A stretch of DNA of 64,000 bases from Tranzscheliella williamsii. Its lineage: Eukaryota > Basidiomycota > Ustilaginomycetes > Ustilaginales > Ustilaginaceae. This document shows, in pieces, positions 52,406 through 61,394 of this stretch (position 1 is its first letter; each line of letters begins with the position of its first letter). The stretch lies in contig JALBYF010000011.1 of assembly GCA_023212725.1 (NCBI GenBank), positions 124,001 to 188,000 of the forward strand, read 5' to 3'. The notes beneath the pieces are model-generated. The model did no database searches. It was not told where the DNA came from and worked only from the letters and a program-made list of their open reading frames with translations. Both the position numbers and the translations under genes were made by a program.

Positions 52406-55400
52406 TTAGTCGACCACGACGTAACGGCTCTTGATAGGCCGTTTCTTCGCAGTGCCCGTCCTCGACCCTGGTGGCGGCGGAGCTGCGGAGGCTTGGGTCC
52501 CCGGTTGGGCGGCAGGCGGCACCGATGGGTCCGCCAGGTTGCTTCTGGCTCGGCTCAGTCCGCCCATGGCGGGCGCGCCTCGTGCGGGTGCGAGCCCCGA
52601 ACTGCCTTCCTCCTGTCCTTCGCTGATCGGCGGAGTCGAGCGCCCCATCGAGTAGCTTCCAGACGCGCTTCGCATAGCAGGTGCCATCGGAGGCCCACCG
52701 CCACCGCTCGACCAGGTGTTCGTCGTTTGGCTTCGCATCGGCGGCGCGCTCGCCGCACCAGCGCTTCGGTCTGGCTGTGAAGCAGGACTCCTTGTCTGGG
52801 TTCGCGCCGGCGGCGGTGGAGGCGGCGTGCCGCCGGCCGACCCGCTGTCTCCGGCCTTCTTGTTGACCCACCGCTTCAGCTCCGCATCGTAGTAAAACGT
52901 TACTTCATCCCCGAGGTGCGCTTTCTTGGCCTTGGCTTGCCCCTGCGCCGCCATAGGATCCGTCGACGGGCTTCGTCCCCACAATCGTCCAAACCAGGAT
53001 GCCGAACTCTTAAGCTCGCCTCTCTTATCCTCTGTTCCGACCTTGGATGACCCTTCCTTTTTATCTTCTTGATCTGCAGTACTAGAGGCCGCTACACTGG
53101 CTCGTCTTGAACTATCCTCCGCCGCAGAGCCCGCGTCGTTCTTTTCCGCGGCCTCCTTCTTCCTGTTTTTGGCGTTACCCAGACCCAAGTCATCATCATC
53201 GTCTTCCTCCTCCACTCGTTGCTCCTGCTGTCCATCGTGCGTGGGCGTGTAATGGCTAACCTGGGGCTGAGGTGTGCGGCTGTTCGAAGAGAGGGCATCA
53301 AAAGGAGAGACAAAGCCTCCCTCACCGCCTTCCAGACCTCCACCCTCGATATTACTGACAAACTGCGGCTTCTGTGCACCATGCGGTTGGTATCCGTAGT
53401 AGGGCTCTCCGTACGGCGCACTTCGATCCGGATCTTGCGAGTCGGTGCTTTCCCCCCACGGAGCTGCTTCCTGCCTATGGCTGCCGTCCCCATGGTCTTG
53501 TCCATAACCACTGTAGTTACTATGGCCACTGGCAGCTATATCTCGATCCTGCGTGTCCGAGCTCGGTCTGCGTGAACCTGTAGCATGGCTGCCGGCCTCG
53601 CCGCCGTACCAAGGAGCGTTCTCCGAAGTGAAGCTCGTCTCGCCCGCACCTTCATATGTGGAGGACATGGTCGAGTATTCGGAAGTCTGCAGTCCATGAC
53701 CTCGCCCACCACTTGCATGGCCAGGTCCGTAGCTTCCTGCGTTCCAATTGCCACTCGTCCCTTCTGGACCCAAGCTGTACTGATCTGATGATGTCGTCAC
53801 TGCCTGGGGCCAGTCACTGTACGGATCAGAGCTCAATGGTCGCATGGACAGAGCCGACGACGCTCGATGCTTTGGCGAAGCCGCCCGTCTGGTGGCGTTC
53901 CGGAAGTCCATGGCAGAGCCAGATCTCGAAGTCGGAATGCTCAGAGGACCGGCCTGCATATCGTTAAATGACGGATGACGAGTCAAACCACCTGAAGCCG
54001 CGTCTGGCGTGATGGCAGTGTAATGCGAAAAAGGTCCGAGGCTTGATCCGACGCTCGCTTTGTTATTCTTACTGAGAGAGCTTCCGTCTGAGGCGCCATC
54101 CTCCCCAGCGATAAATTTGGTGAATCTGCCTTCCAAAGCACCCCAGACACCATCGAGTGTCGGCCGTTGCATCTTCCTCGTCATCCAGTTACCCGCTTGG
54201 CCGTGATGGGGAGCTCCGACCAGCCGGTCTCGGAGCTGCTTGAGTTGAGAGAGCAGCGTTGCATGCAAGTAAGGCGATGACTTGCACTGCTTCAGGCAAA
54301 GCGTGATCGATTCGCAATACTTTTGTGCTTTAGCAACCTCGCCCAGCTCGGCCAGCTGATACGCATGAACCAGTTTGTAGGCTTGCAGATGCGGGATGCC
54401 GGGGAACGGTTCCTGGCCCTTAGCTGTGGGCGCAAGACCCTGCGCAAACTCGAGCACTTCCGTCATCAGAATGCCGTCCAGATCGCAACTGAACGCTGAC
54501 GATGTCTTTGGACTGTGCACGCCGAGAAGCGAATATCGCGCCGCAGGAGTATCCACGCCTCCGCTCGGTGACGTCTGCGGTGAGAGCAGATAACAGAAAT
54601 GAGAAGCCTCAAGGAGACCACGAGTAGAAAGGCCGTCACCAATCGCGGTCAGAGCCGCCGAGTCGCTTGCACTTTTGTTGCTTGCTACAATGGCCACCGA
54701 ATCCTTCCAGCTGGGTAGTGCAGATTTAGAAGCTTCGCCAGGTGCGGAGAGAGCCCCGGTCTGGTCTAGCTGCGTCTTGGTTCTGAACAGGTCAAAGATG
54801 GAGACTGGATCTTGGCCCGAAAAGACATTGTAAGCGACCTTCAGACCTTGCAGGTCGCCGTGTCCTCCGAGAGCGGACTCGGCTAGCCGGAGCTCATGTT
54901 CAATGAACTGGCTGACGACGGTCTTCCAGCAATCTTTGTCGACGCAGCTGGCGATCGTCATGGCGTGAGCCCACATCCTCTGCGAAACAGCAAAATCGAC
55001 AGCTTCTCTCCGCTCGCCGCGCAACAGCATGTTCTGCACCTTTTGTAAGAATGACGTTCGAAGTTCGTAGGAGCTGACCACCTTTTCTTCGAGGTTGGCG
55101 TCGCTAGCAGAGTTCAGTTCGAAGGGCGGACTACCCACTCCGCTGCTAGACGTGATGGGCTTGTTTGTGGCGAGGAGGGCACGCACGCTTTGTTCAAAGG
55201 GCGGCGTACCTATCTGACCATCGTTTTCTACAAGCAATCGCAGAAGCTGCAAGAGGAGGATCTTGTCTTCCAACCTTCTAGCCTCCAGCTCGGGGTCCGG
55301 ATCCGTAGCAGTAGAGATGCTGTTGTGATCCGCATCTATCGCCGTGGAAGAGAAAGACGGCCTTCTTCGCAGATAGCCCACACCGGCTGAGAGATCAGAA

Positions 55401-58400
55401 ATGCGCTCTTCTAGATGTTTGATCACGGCCGACTTTTTAGCCTTGGTCGTGGAGACCCCGCCCGTAGCTCGACTGAGAGCATTTGTCGAGCTTGCTCCCT
55501 CGAATGCAGGCCCCGGGAACGACACAGGGTCGAAGGCAGAAGCATAGGACGAAGGAGGGACGAGCGACGAACTCGACTGCAAGCGCACTTGTGTTGAATG
55601 AGTTGAGGCGCTGTACGAGTAGGAACCGTACGTCGCATCCGCGGCACTTCCTGTGAGATTTTCGGAGCTTTGTCCAGCTGCGGTCGGAAAGTAAGTGAGC
55701 ACTTTGCCCCCGATTCCAAAGCAAATCAACGGTATCCTACGTGATCGCATCGTCTGCAGCATATCAGAGGCCGCCCCTGAAGCAGGCTGAGAATGCGCAT
55801 CCTCCGTTGTGCTTCTAGATGCAGCAGGAGCGACACTATTGGGATCATAAGGTGAAGCCAAAGCTCCGTAGTTGCTGCCCCCGAACGCAGAGGTTTGTGT
55901 CGAGGCTGGACGGACGGTCTGGTCGAAGTAGTCGTTGTAGCCGGGTTGCTGATCATAAGCGGAACTCTGCGCGAGATGTGTGTACTCATCGTCTCTGGAA
56001 ACAGAATACTGGCCCCCCTGCCTCGCTTCGCCACCATCTGCGGAATGAGGCGCGTACGTGTCCAAAGTAACGGCGCCAGTACCCGGCTGACTTGAGTCCA
56101 CATAGCCCGAACTTTGGCCATAAGGATCTCCTGAGGCTGTGTATCCTTGTCTATCACCGAGCCAGCTACCTTGACCAGTGCGGGAAGCCAGAGGTGTTTG
56201 GGCGTCAGTGTCATCATCCTGGGAGCCGTAGCCTTGATAAGGCTGATAGTTAGATGACGGGGTATCCCCGTTGTTGCGGTCGGCTTCTGGATCATGCACT
56301 TCTCCCTGATGCTGCTGCCACGCCGGTCCATACGGGTTGGCGGCATAGGGTTCGTAGGAGTCCTGACGGTAAGTGGTATCAAATGCGCCAGAGGCATATA
56401 CAGCATTGGAATCGTGGGAGGTCGAGCCATCCGCTGCTTCAGCTTCTGGTTGCGGAGAATAGGCGTCATATCGAGCGGCTGGAACGGCTGGATCCGCACC
56501 TGGTTCATAGACATGAACCCTTCCGGAGTGATTCGAATGCCATTCACTTTGCCTAGATCCTGTTTCAGGGTCAACGTGTTCTGCATACGAATCAGTTCCA
56601 GAGTCAGCCGTTAGGCCACCTTCTTGACTGTAGTAGTCAGCCTGGCCATGTCCAACTTCATAGTCATGAGAGGAAGGGGCCCATACATTCCCGGCGATGC
56701 CGTTTTGCTTTGGAGTCTCCCAATGGTCTTCGGGACTCTTAGTGGCAGAGTCTGCATTGTATTCGTTTTGACTAGGCCGGTCATCTTGCACGTCGATGGC
56801 TTTTGGTTCGGCAACAAGGTTGCTTGTATCGTGGCCATAGCCAAGAGCGGTCGCCGAAGGTTGGCCATTGTCCCCGATATTCAAGTCCTCGAATGCCGTG
56901 ACGGCGTCAGCGACGGGATCGGCGCCGTGGGCGTTTTCCTGTCCGAATTGCTGCTCCCTTTCATCAGGGACGTGATCACCGCTTCCCGCTTCGGCACTGA
57001 CCTCGGCTTCATCCGCTTCATCGCCATGCTGACTATGCTCGTAAGGATGGCGATGGTCAGCACTCTCATACTCGTCTTGGTTGGCATCTGTGACCGTGAA
57101 AATGGGCAACGCATCGTCCGTGCTGGCAGGTGGAGTAGCCGCAGCTTGTTCGAGTGAGTCTACCCAGCTCGAGGCAGGACCTTTAAACAAAGGCTGGGCG
57201 GGGTCCTCAGGATTCCAGTGCGCAGCTGGCTGATTAGATGATTCTCTGGATTGCTGTGTCCATTGATCTTCGCTGTTGGACTGCTGTCCAGATGATTGCC
57301 ATGTGTGGTTTTCCTGATTCTCTTGTTCTAAAGACACAGCTGCTGCTGGTGAAGTGTTTGAGAATGCGTCTTGCACTGCCGCTGCTGCAGTACTTCCATT
57401 GGACAGCGAAGAGCCTATGTGGTTAGCGTTCCGTGACCCTCCTCTTGAAGGACCTCGAGGGGGACCCTTGGGTGGGGGCGGCGGCAAGGACTTAGCTTGA
57501 GGGGGCGGAGGTGGCGACAGTGCAGCGGTGCCTGTCGGTGCATAAGCAGACTGAGCCAATGGTGGATCGTACGGGCTAGTGGCCCGATAGATGGATGTGT
57601 CCTGAGGCGGTGCTGCGTACTGTTGACCGTACTGATCTGCGACGTATGCTGTAGTGCCTGCAGGAGCTGACGAGTCAACCGCGTAATTGCTCTGTGGCTG
57701 ATAAGGGTCTATAGCTGTCGTCTCATAGGCATCACCGCCGTTCAGATCGCTCCACTGGTGATGTCCTTGTTGATCTGGTTGGTCTTGACCTTGTTGGCCT
57801 TGCAACTGGCTTTGCGGAGCTGGCGGTGCATACGGAGAGTAGATGTCTTGACCCTGGACCTGCGGTGCCGAGTATTGCTGAGTGCTCTGAGCATCGTAGT
57901 TGATAGGCCGCATTTCCCCTTGCTGCGTGTTAGTGTGTGACTCATGCACATATGTTTCTGCAGGGTGATAGGACGCCGATGGAGCAGATACAGAGGCATC
58001 TTGGTAAGCTACATCTTGTTGGTACCCATTGTCCATGTTGCTGGCATAGTACTGAGGATGATGGTAAGATTGTGAATGATTGGGCGCCTCTCCTTGCGGT
58101 GGGTACGCCTCGTAATTGTATGCATGACTGTTCTGGTCATAGTTGTGCTGCTCGTAGTCATGATAGGCACGAGGAGCGCTGATTGCATCTGATTCGTTCA
58201 AGGGCGCCGCATGGTCTCCTACAGTATAATGGCCATCGACAGATGGACCGTTAGCTGTGTACGCTTGGGCATCGTAATTGTAATTCTGGGACGCGTACTG
58301 CTCTTGACCATAGTCCATGGGTGCAATCGGACGTCCATACGCATCGTATTGTTGCTCATCGCCGTATGACTGCGCAGCATAAGATGGGTCCGGGTAGCCA

Positions 58401-59074
58401 GCCGCATCCTGTTGATATGGATTGGTTACCACGTGTTGCTGAGCGCCGAGTATATCGTTGCTATGTTCATCACCACCCAGCCAATCAAGCGAGCCTTGAC
58501 CGCCATTAGATCCGCCAAAAGGATCGCCGGAAGCTTGGTCAACAGTACCACTAGTCTGTTCTGCAGGCTGTAACCAATCGTCTTGGTAGCTCGAATCGGC
58601 AAACAATGCGCCAGGAGAAGCGGGATGTAACGAACTATTACCCGCCTCCTTCTCTTCGGCCGCGGGTACAGTGAGGGAATTCTCCGGATACTGCTCTTGA
58701 GGTGGGTATGTCTGCAAAGCGTCTCTCGCTGGCTCTTCGAAAAGTCTGCTTGCAGCGCCAGTAGAGGCAGCACCGCCGTCATCTACATGTTCTTGGTCTT
58801 CGCGTACCTGCCCCAAAGGAGCGTCAACAGCACCGAATCCGATGGAGTCAGCTGCCGAGATGGAGGAAAAAGGATCATCATCGGCAGGCGAATGAAACAA
58901 GGAGGCAGCTATGCCAACGCTTGGCTGGGGAGCATGTCCTCTCTTTGGTCCTGATGAGGCCTGAGGCACGCCGAGCGACATAGAAGATGGAGCATCTGGT
59001 GGAGGCACCTCCTCGTGCTCGTGCTCGTCAGCAGGCGGGGCGGCACTGATACTTGGCTCTGTTTCGGCCATCAT
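52406..59074 (-). CDS. SEC16: COPII coat scaffold Sec16
   Basis: This single 6.7-kb exon encodes 2222 residues. The N-terminal 1050 residues are low complexity, rich in Gln, Tyr, Asp, Pro and Ser. The conserved central domain begins near residue 1110 (RRIPLICFGIGGKVLTYFP) and runs to about 1620; it includes LLQLLRLLVENDGQIGTPPF and SYELRTSFLQKVQNMLLRG, the alpha-solenoid that binds Sec13. A second variable region precedes the C-terminal conserved segment (VTFYYDAELKRWVNKKAG near residue 2065), and the protein ends KKRPIKSRYVVVD, a typical Sec16 terminus that contacts Sec23. The protein organises ER exit sites. Two ATGs lie at the start (59074 and 59071). The absence of introns over 6.7 kb is notable, but the frame is uninterrupted. 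Confidence 0.96.
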   Translation of the reverse strand: MMAETEPSISAAPPADEHEHEEVPPPDAPSSMSLGVPQASSGPKRGHAPQPSVGIAASLFHSPADDDPFSSISAADSIGFGAVDAPLGQVREDQEHVDDGGAASTGAASRLFEEPARDALQTYPPQEQYPENSLTVPAAEEKEAGNSSLHPASPGALFADSSYQDDWLQPAEQTSGTVDQASGDPFGGSNGGQGSLDWLGGDEHSNDILGAQQHVVTNPYQQDAAGYPDPSYAAQSYGDEQQYDAYGRPIAPMDYGQEQYASQNYNYDAQAYTANGPSVDGHYTVGDHAAPLNESDAISAPRAYHDYEQHNYDQNSHAYNYEAYPPQGEAPNHSQSYHHPQYYASNMDNGYQQDVAYQDASVSAPSASYHPAETYVHESHTNTQQGEMRPINYDAQSTQQYSAPQVQGQDIYSPYAPPAPQSQLQGQQGQDQPDQQGHHQWSDLNGGDAYETTAIDPYQPQSNYAVDSSAPAGTTAYVADQYGQQYAAPPQDTSIYRATSPYDPPLAQSAYAPTGTAALSPPPPPQAKSLPPPPPKGPPRGPSRGGSRNANHIGSSLSNGSTAAAAVQDAFSNTSPAAAVSLEQENQENHTWQSSGQQSNSEDQWTQQSRESSNQPAAHWNPEDPAQPLFKGPASSWVDSLEQAAATPPASTDDALPIFTVTDANQDEYESADHRHPYEHSQHGDEADEAEVSAEAGSGDHVPDEREQQFGQENAHGADPVADAVTAFEDLNIGDNGQPSATALGYGHDTSNLVAEPKAIDVQDDRPSQNEYNADSATKSPEDHWETPKQNGIAGNVWAPSSHDYEVGHGQADYYSQEGGLTADSGTDSYAEHVDPETGSRQSEWHSNHSGRVHVYEPGADPAVPAARYDAYSPQPEAEAADGSTSHDSNAVYASGAFDTTYRQDSYEPYAANPYGPAWQQHQGEVHDPEADRNNGDTPSSNYQPYQGYGSQDDDTDAQTPLASRTGQGSWLGDRQGYTASGDPYGQSSGYVDSSQPGTGAVTLDTYAPHSADGGEARQGGQYSVSRDDEYTHLAQSSAYDQQPGYNDYFDQTVRPASTQTSAFGGSNYGALASPYDPNSVAPAASRSTTEDAHSQPASGAASDMLQTMRSRRIPLICFGIGGKVLTYFPTAAGQSSENLTGSAADATYGSYSYSASTHSTQVRLQSSSSLVPPSSYASAFDPVSFPGPAFEGASSTNALSRATGGVSTTKAKKSAVIKHLEERISDLSAGVGYLRRRPSFSSTAIDADHNSISTATDPDPELEARRLEDKILLLQLLRLLVENDGQIGTPPFEQSVRALLATNKPITSSSGVGSPPFELNSASDANLEEKVVSSYELRTSFLQKVQNMLLRGERREAVDFAVSQRMWAHAMTIASCVDKDCWKTVVSQFIEHELRLAESALGGHGDLQGLKVAYNVFSGQDPVSIFDLFRTKTQLDQTGALSAPGEASKSALPSWKDSVAIVASNKSASDSAALTAIGDGLSTRGLLEASHFCYLLSPQTSPSGGVDTPAARYSLLGVHSPKTSSAFSCDLDGILMTEVLEFAQGLAPTAKGQEPFPGIPHLQAYKLVHAYQLAELGEVAKAQKYCESITLCLKQCKSSPYLHATLLSQLKQLRDRLVGAPHHGQAGNWMTRKMQRPTLDGVWGALEGRFTKFIAGEDGASDGSSLSKNNKASVGSSLGPFSHYTAITPDAASGGLTRHPSFNDMQAGPLSIPTSRSGSAMDFRNATRRAASPKHRASSALSMRPLSSDPYSDWPQAVTTSSDQYSLGPEGTSGNWNAGSYGPGHASGGRGHGLQTSEYSTMSSTYEGAGETSFTSENAPWYGGEAGSHATGSRRPSSDTQDRDIAASGHSNYSGYGQDHGDGSHRQEAAPWGESTDSQDPDRSAPYGEPYYGYQPHGAQKPQFVSNIEGGGLEGGEGGFVSPFDALSSNSRTPQPQVSHYTPTHDGQQEQRVEEEDDDDDLGLGNAKNRKKEAAEKNDAGSAAEDSSRRASVAASSTADQEDKKEGSSKVGTEDKRGELKSSASWFGRLWGRSPSTDPMAAQGQAKAKKAHLGDEVTFYYDAELKRWVNKKAGDSGSAGGTPPPPPPARTQTRSPASQPDRSAGAASAPPMRSQTTNTWSSGGGGPPMAPAMRSASGSYSMGRSTPPISEGQEEGSSGLAPARGAPAMGGLSRARSNLADPSVPPAAQPGTQASAAPPPPGSRTGTAKKRPIKSRYVVVD

Positions 59075-60133
59075 GGAAGCGCCGAAAACGGTTTGGGTAT
59101 GGCCAGGCCTGCGGATATATATGGCTTGTGGGACGGAAGACAGACAGAGCGCCTTTCAGTACGTGGTTCGATTAGATGCAAGCCAGAATCATAGCCAAAT
59201 CGGCGTGAAAGCTCCGGTGGAATGCTTGATGCACGGATTGCTGCGATACCCGACTAGTTGCTCCGAGACTGATAGCGAAGAGGAGGGACTCGGAGGATGG
59301 AGGAGGTGTTTCGAGCCGTTACGAATGTAGCCCGGCTGGAGGATGTGAGGAAGGTCCGGGAGCGGGTTGGGCAACAGCTCAGACACGTAGATACACGAAT
59401 AGAAAGGGAATAATTCCAAGTATTCTATTGAGCCCTAGCTGACGGTAATAAAGAATTAGAAATAGCAGCTAGAATCAATACAACGGTCTTGTCTATACAA
59501 TCTAGCTTAGCTTCTGAGAAAGCGTTAAGTTGGTCTCGATGCTATTGTATTCAGCCAGTAGTCGTACGTTATCCAACCAAATCTTAGGTTGACGTGGATA
59601 GCACGCAGGCCAACGATTAGTGAGCGCTTCCTGCGAAGTGCAGTTTGCTACGGTTCGTACCGCATAAAGGCACAACTTCTGTTCAGATGCAACACATGGA
59701 TGCTAGCGACGAGAATCCTACCTCGCTCTCTGGTGACGCTACGCAGCTCTCTCACATCCTCGACAGAGCGATCAGTACTTTGTGACGAACACGTTGCTAA
59801 TGTAGGCATGGAGATGCATGGAGGGATCGGGGTTCGATTCAACCACCTCATTGCAGCTATGTCGGCCGTGACTAGCGAGCACCATCCTGTTAGATTTATG
59901 TGGCAGGCTCCACCTCTGAGAGTATCCCTTCGCAGTCGAGCTTAAGATGAGTATTTACGCGCGAGTAAAGTTATACAACTCAGCATTGGCACCGGGGCAC
60001 CTATCTTACATTCTATCGCCACCTTCGATGAGCACCACATTCAACTCCTTTGGCAGCTAGACATCGGTAGAGGCAGGTGTTGCTGCTTCTCAGCTATGTT
60101 CTGAGCAAAGGTGGGGGCTCTACACACCGAAAC
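59075..60133. other. Divergent upstream region of SEC16 and RAD14
   Basis: About 1.06 kb between two divergent starts. The part from 59430 to 59640 is AT-richer than the surroundings. No gene is supported. Confidence 0.4.
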
Positions 60134-61201
60134 ATGTCTAGCGCTATCTCGACGGCGACTTCCGGTATGGATGCTGCCGAGCTGGCTTGGGCTGTCCAAG
60201 ACAACCGCTTTCGGGCCAAAGCACGTCTGCGCCTGCAAGCCCGCGCTCGCAGGCCCAAGCATCTGGTTTCGTCGTCAGCTGGCTCGGTCCAGAACACACC
60301 ATCAGCCTCTGCAGTGGCCGGCGCCGGGCAGGTGCCGTCCGTCGGCCCAAACGCCGACCTGCGCAGCGTTCCGTCGACCAGCCGAAATGCGCAGCTCGAC
60401 TCGAACCAGCCCAAGGTAGTGGGGTCCAAAGGCAATGTGGCACGTACGCGCGTGGTCCCGGAGGGCGAATTACCGCTCCAGCGCGACAAGTCCCTAGGCG
60501 ACTACATCGAGTTCGACCTCTCCAAACTGCATAACAGCAAAGGAGGCTTTCTGATCGACGAAGAGGACCCTGCCAGTAGCCGCAAGACGACAGAGGATAT
60601 CAGAAAGGAGAAGGAGCGCGAGCGACAGCGCATGCGCGAATATGCCGAGCCTGCCATCTCCCTAGACACCGAGACCCGTCCGATATGCGAAAGCTGTGGA
60701 AGCCCCGAGGTCGTCGACCATCCCTTCAAAAAGGTGTTTGGCATCCATGTCTGCCGCAAGTGCGAGCGCGAAAAGTCGGAGCTCTACTCTCTGCTCACCA
60801 AGACCGAAGTCAAAGAAGACTATCTTCTCACTGATGCTGAGCTGAAAGACGAGGAGCTGCTCCCGCACCATCTCAAAGCCAATCCACACAAGGCAACCTA
60901 CAGCAACATGATGCTTTTCTGCAGAAAGCAGGTGGAGCAGTTCGCCTTTGGGCCTGGCAAGTGGGGCTCGGAAGCTGGTTTGGACGCCGAATTTGAAAGA
61001 CGCGAGGAGGAAAAGGCCAAGAAGAGAGGCAAGAAGTTCGCCCAGGGTCTGGCAGATCTCAGGAAACGGACAAGAGACAACGTCTGGCAGCGCCGCAAGG
61101 ACCAGGAGCACGTCCACACTTGGGAACAGTCCGAGGCGCAGGGCAAAGCCGTCCAGCGATGCACGCAGTGCGGTTATGCGATCGAGGTGGAAGTCTTCTA
61201 G
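60134..61201 (+). CDS. RAD14: Nucleotide excision repair protein Rad14/XPA
   Basis: This single exon encodes 355 residues. The C4 zinc finger starts near residue 186 (ICESCGSPEVVDHPF and HVCRKCE) with the XPA spacing of CxxC, 17 residues, CxxC. The DNA-binding domain continues with KTEVKEDYLLTDAELKD and KANPHKATYSNMMLF, both diagnostic for XPA/Rad14. The N-terminal part is basic and low complexity. The protein binds damaged and kinked DNA and scaffolds TFIIH, RPA and Rad1-Rad10 in the nucleus. The end of the protein carries a second pair of cysteines (CTQCGY). The frame is open upstream but the first ATG is at 60134; another at 60164 is possible. It converges on the glucosidase I gene with 193 bp between the stops. 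Confidence 0.95.
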   Translation: MSSAISTATSGMDAAELAWAVQDNRFRAKARLRLQARARRPKHLVSSSAGSVQNTPSASAVAGAGQVPSVGPNADLRSVPSTSRNAQLDSNQPKVVGSKGNVARTRVVPEGELPLQRDKSLGDYIEFDLSKLHNSKGGFLIDEEDPASSRKTTEDIRKEKERERQRMREYAEPAISLDTETRPICESCGSPEVVDHPFKKVFGIHVCRKCEREKSELYSLLTKTEVKEDYLLTDAELKDEELLPHHLKANPHKATYSNMMLFCRKQVEQFAFGPGKWGSEAGLDAEFERREEEKAKKRGKKFAQGLADLRKRTRDNVWQRRKDQEHVHTWEQSEAQGKAVQRCTQCGYAIEVEVF

Positions 61202-61394
61202 CACTGCACCTTCTCTAGCCACTGCGCTCTTACCCTTTGGTCTTATGGACCGCTTGTCTCTACTCCTCTATCTCGCGTCCTACTTGCCACACAGCTTGTT
61301 GTATACTATTAACGTTACTGATCGGATCACTGTATCGATACTGTCTCGGGTCTTCTGGCCTGTCCGTCGGGAGGGATGAACATGGCTTCTCTTC

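Noticed and set aside
59830..59850. B-box-like ggggttcgattcaacc
   Set aside because: The T-stem does not pair properly and no tRNA arms flank it.
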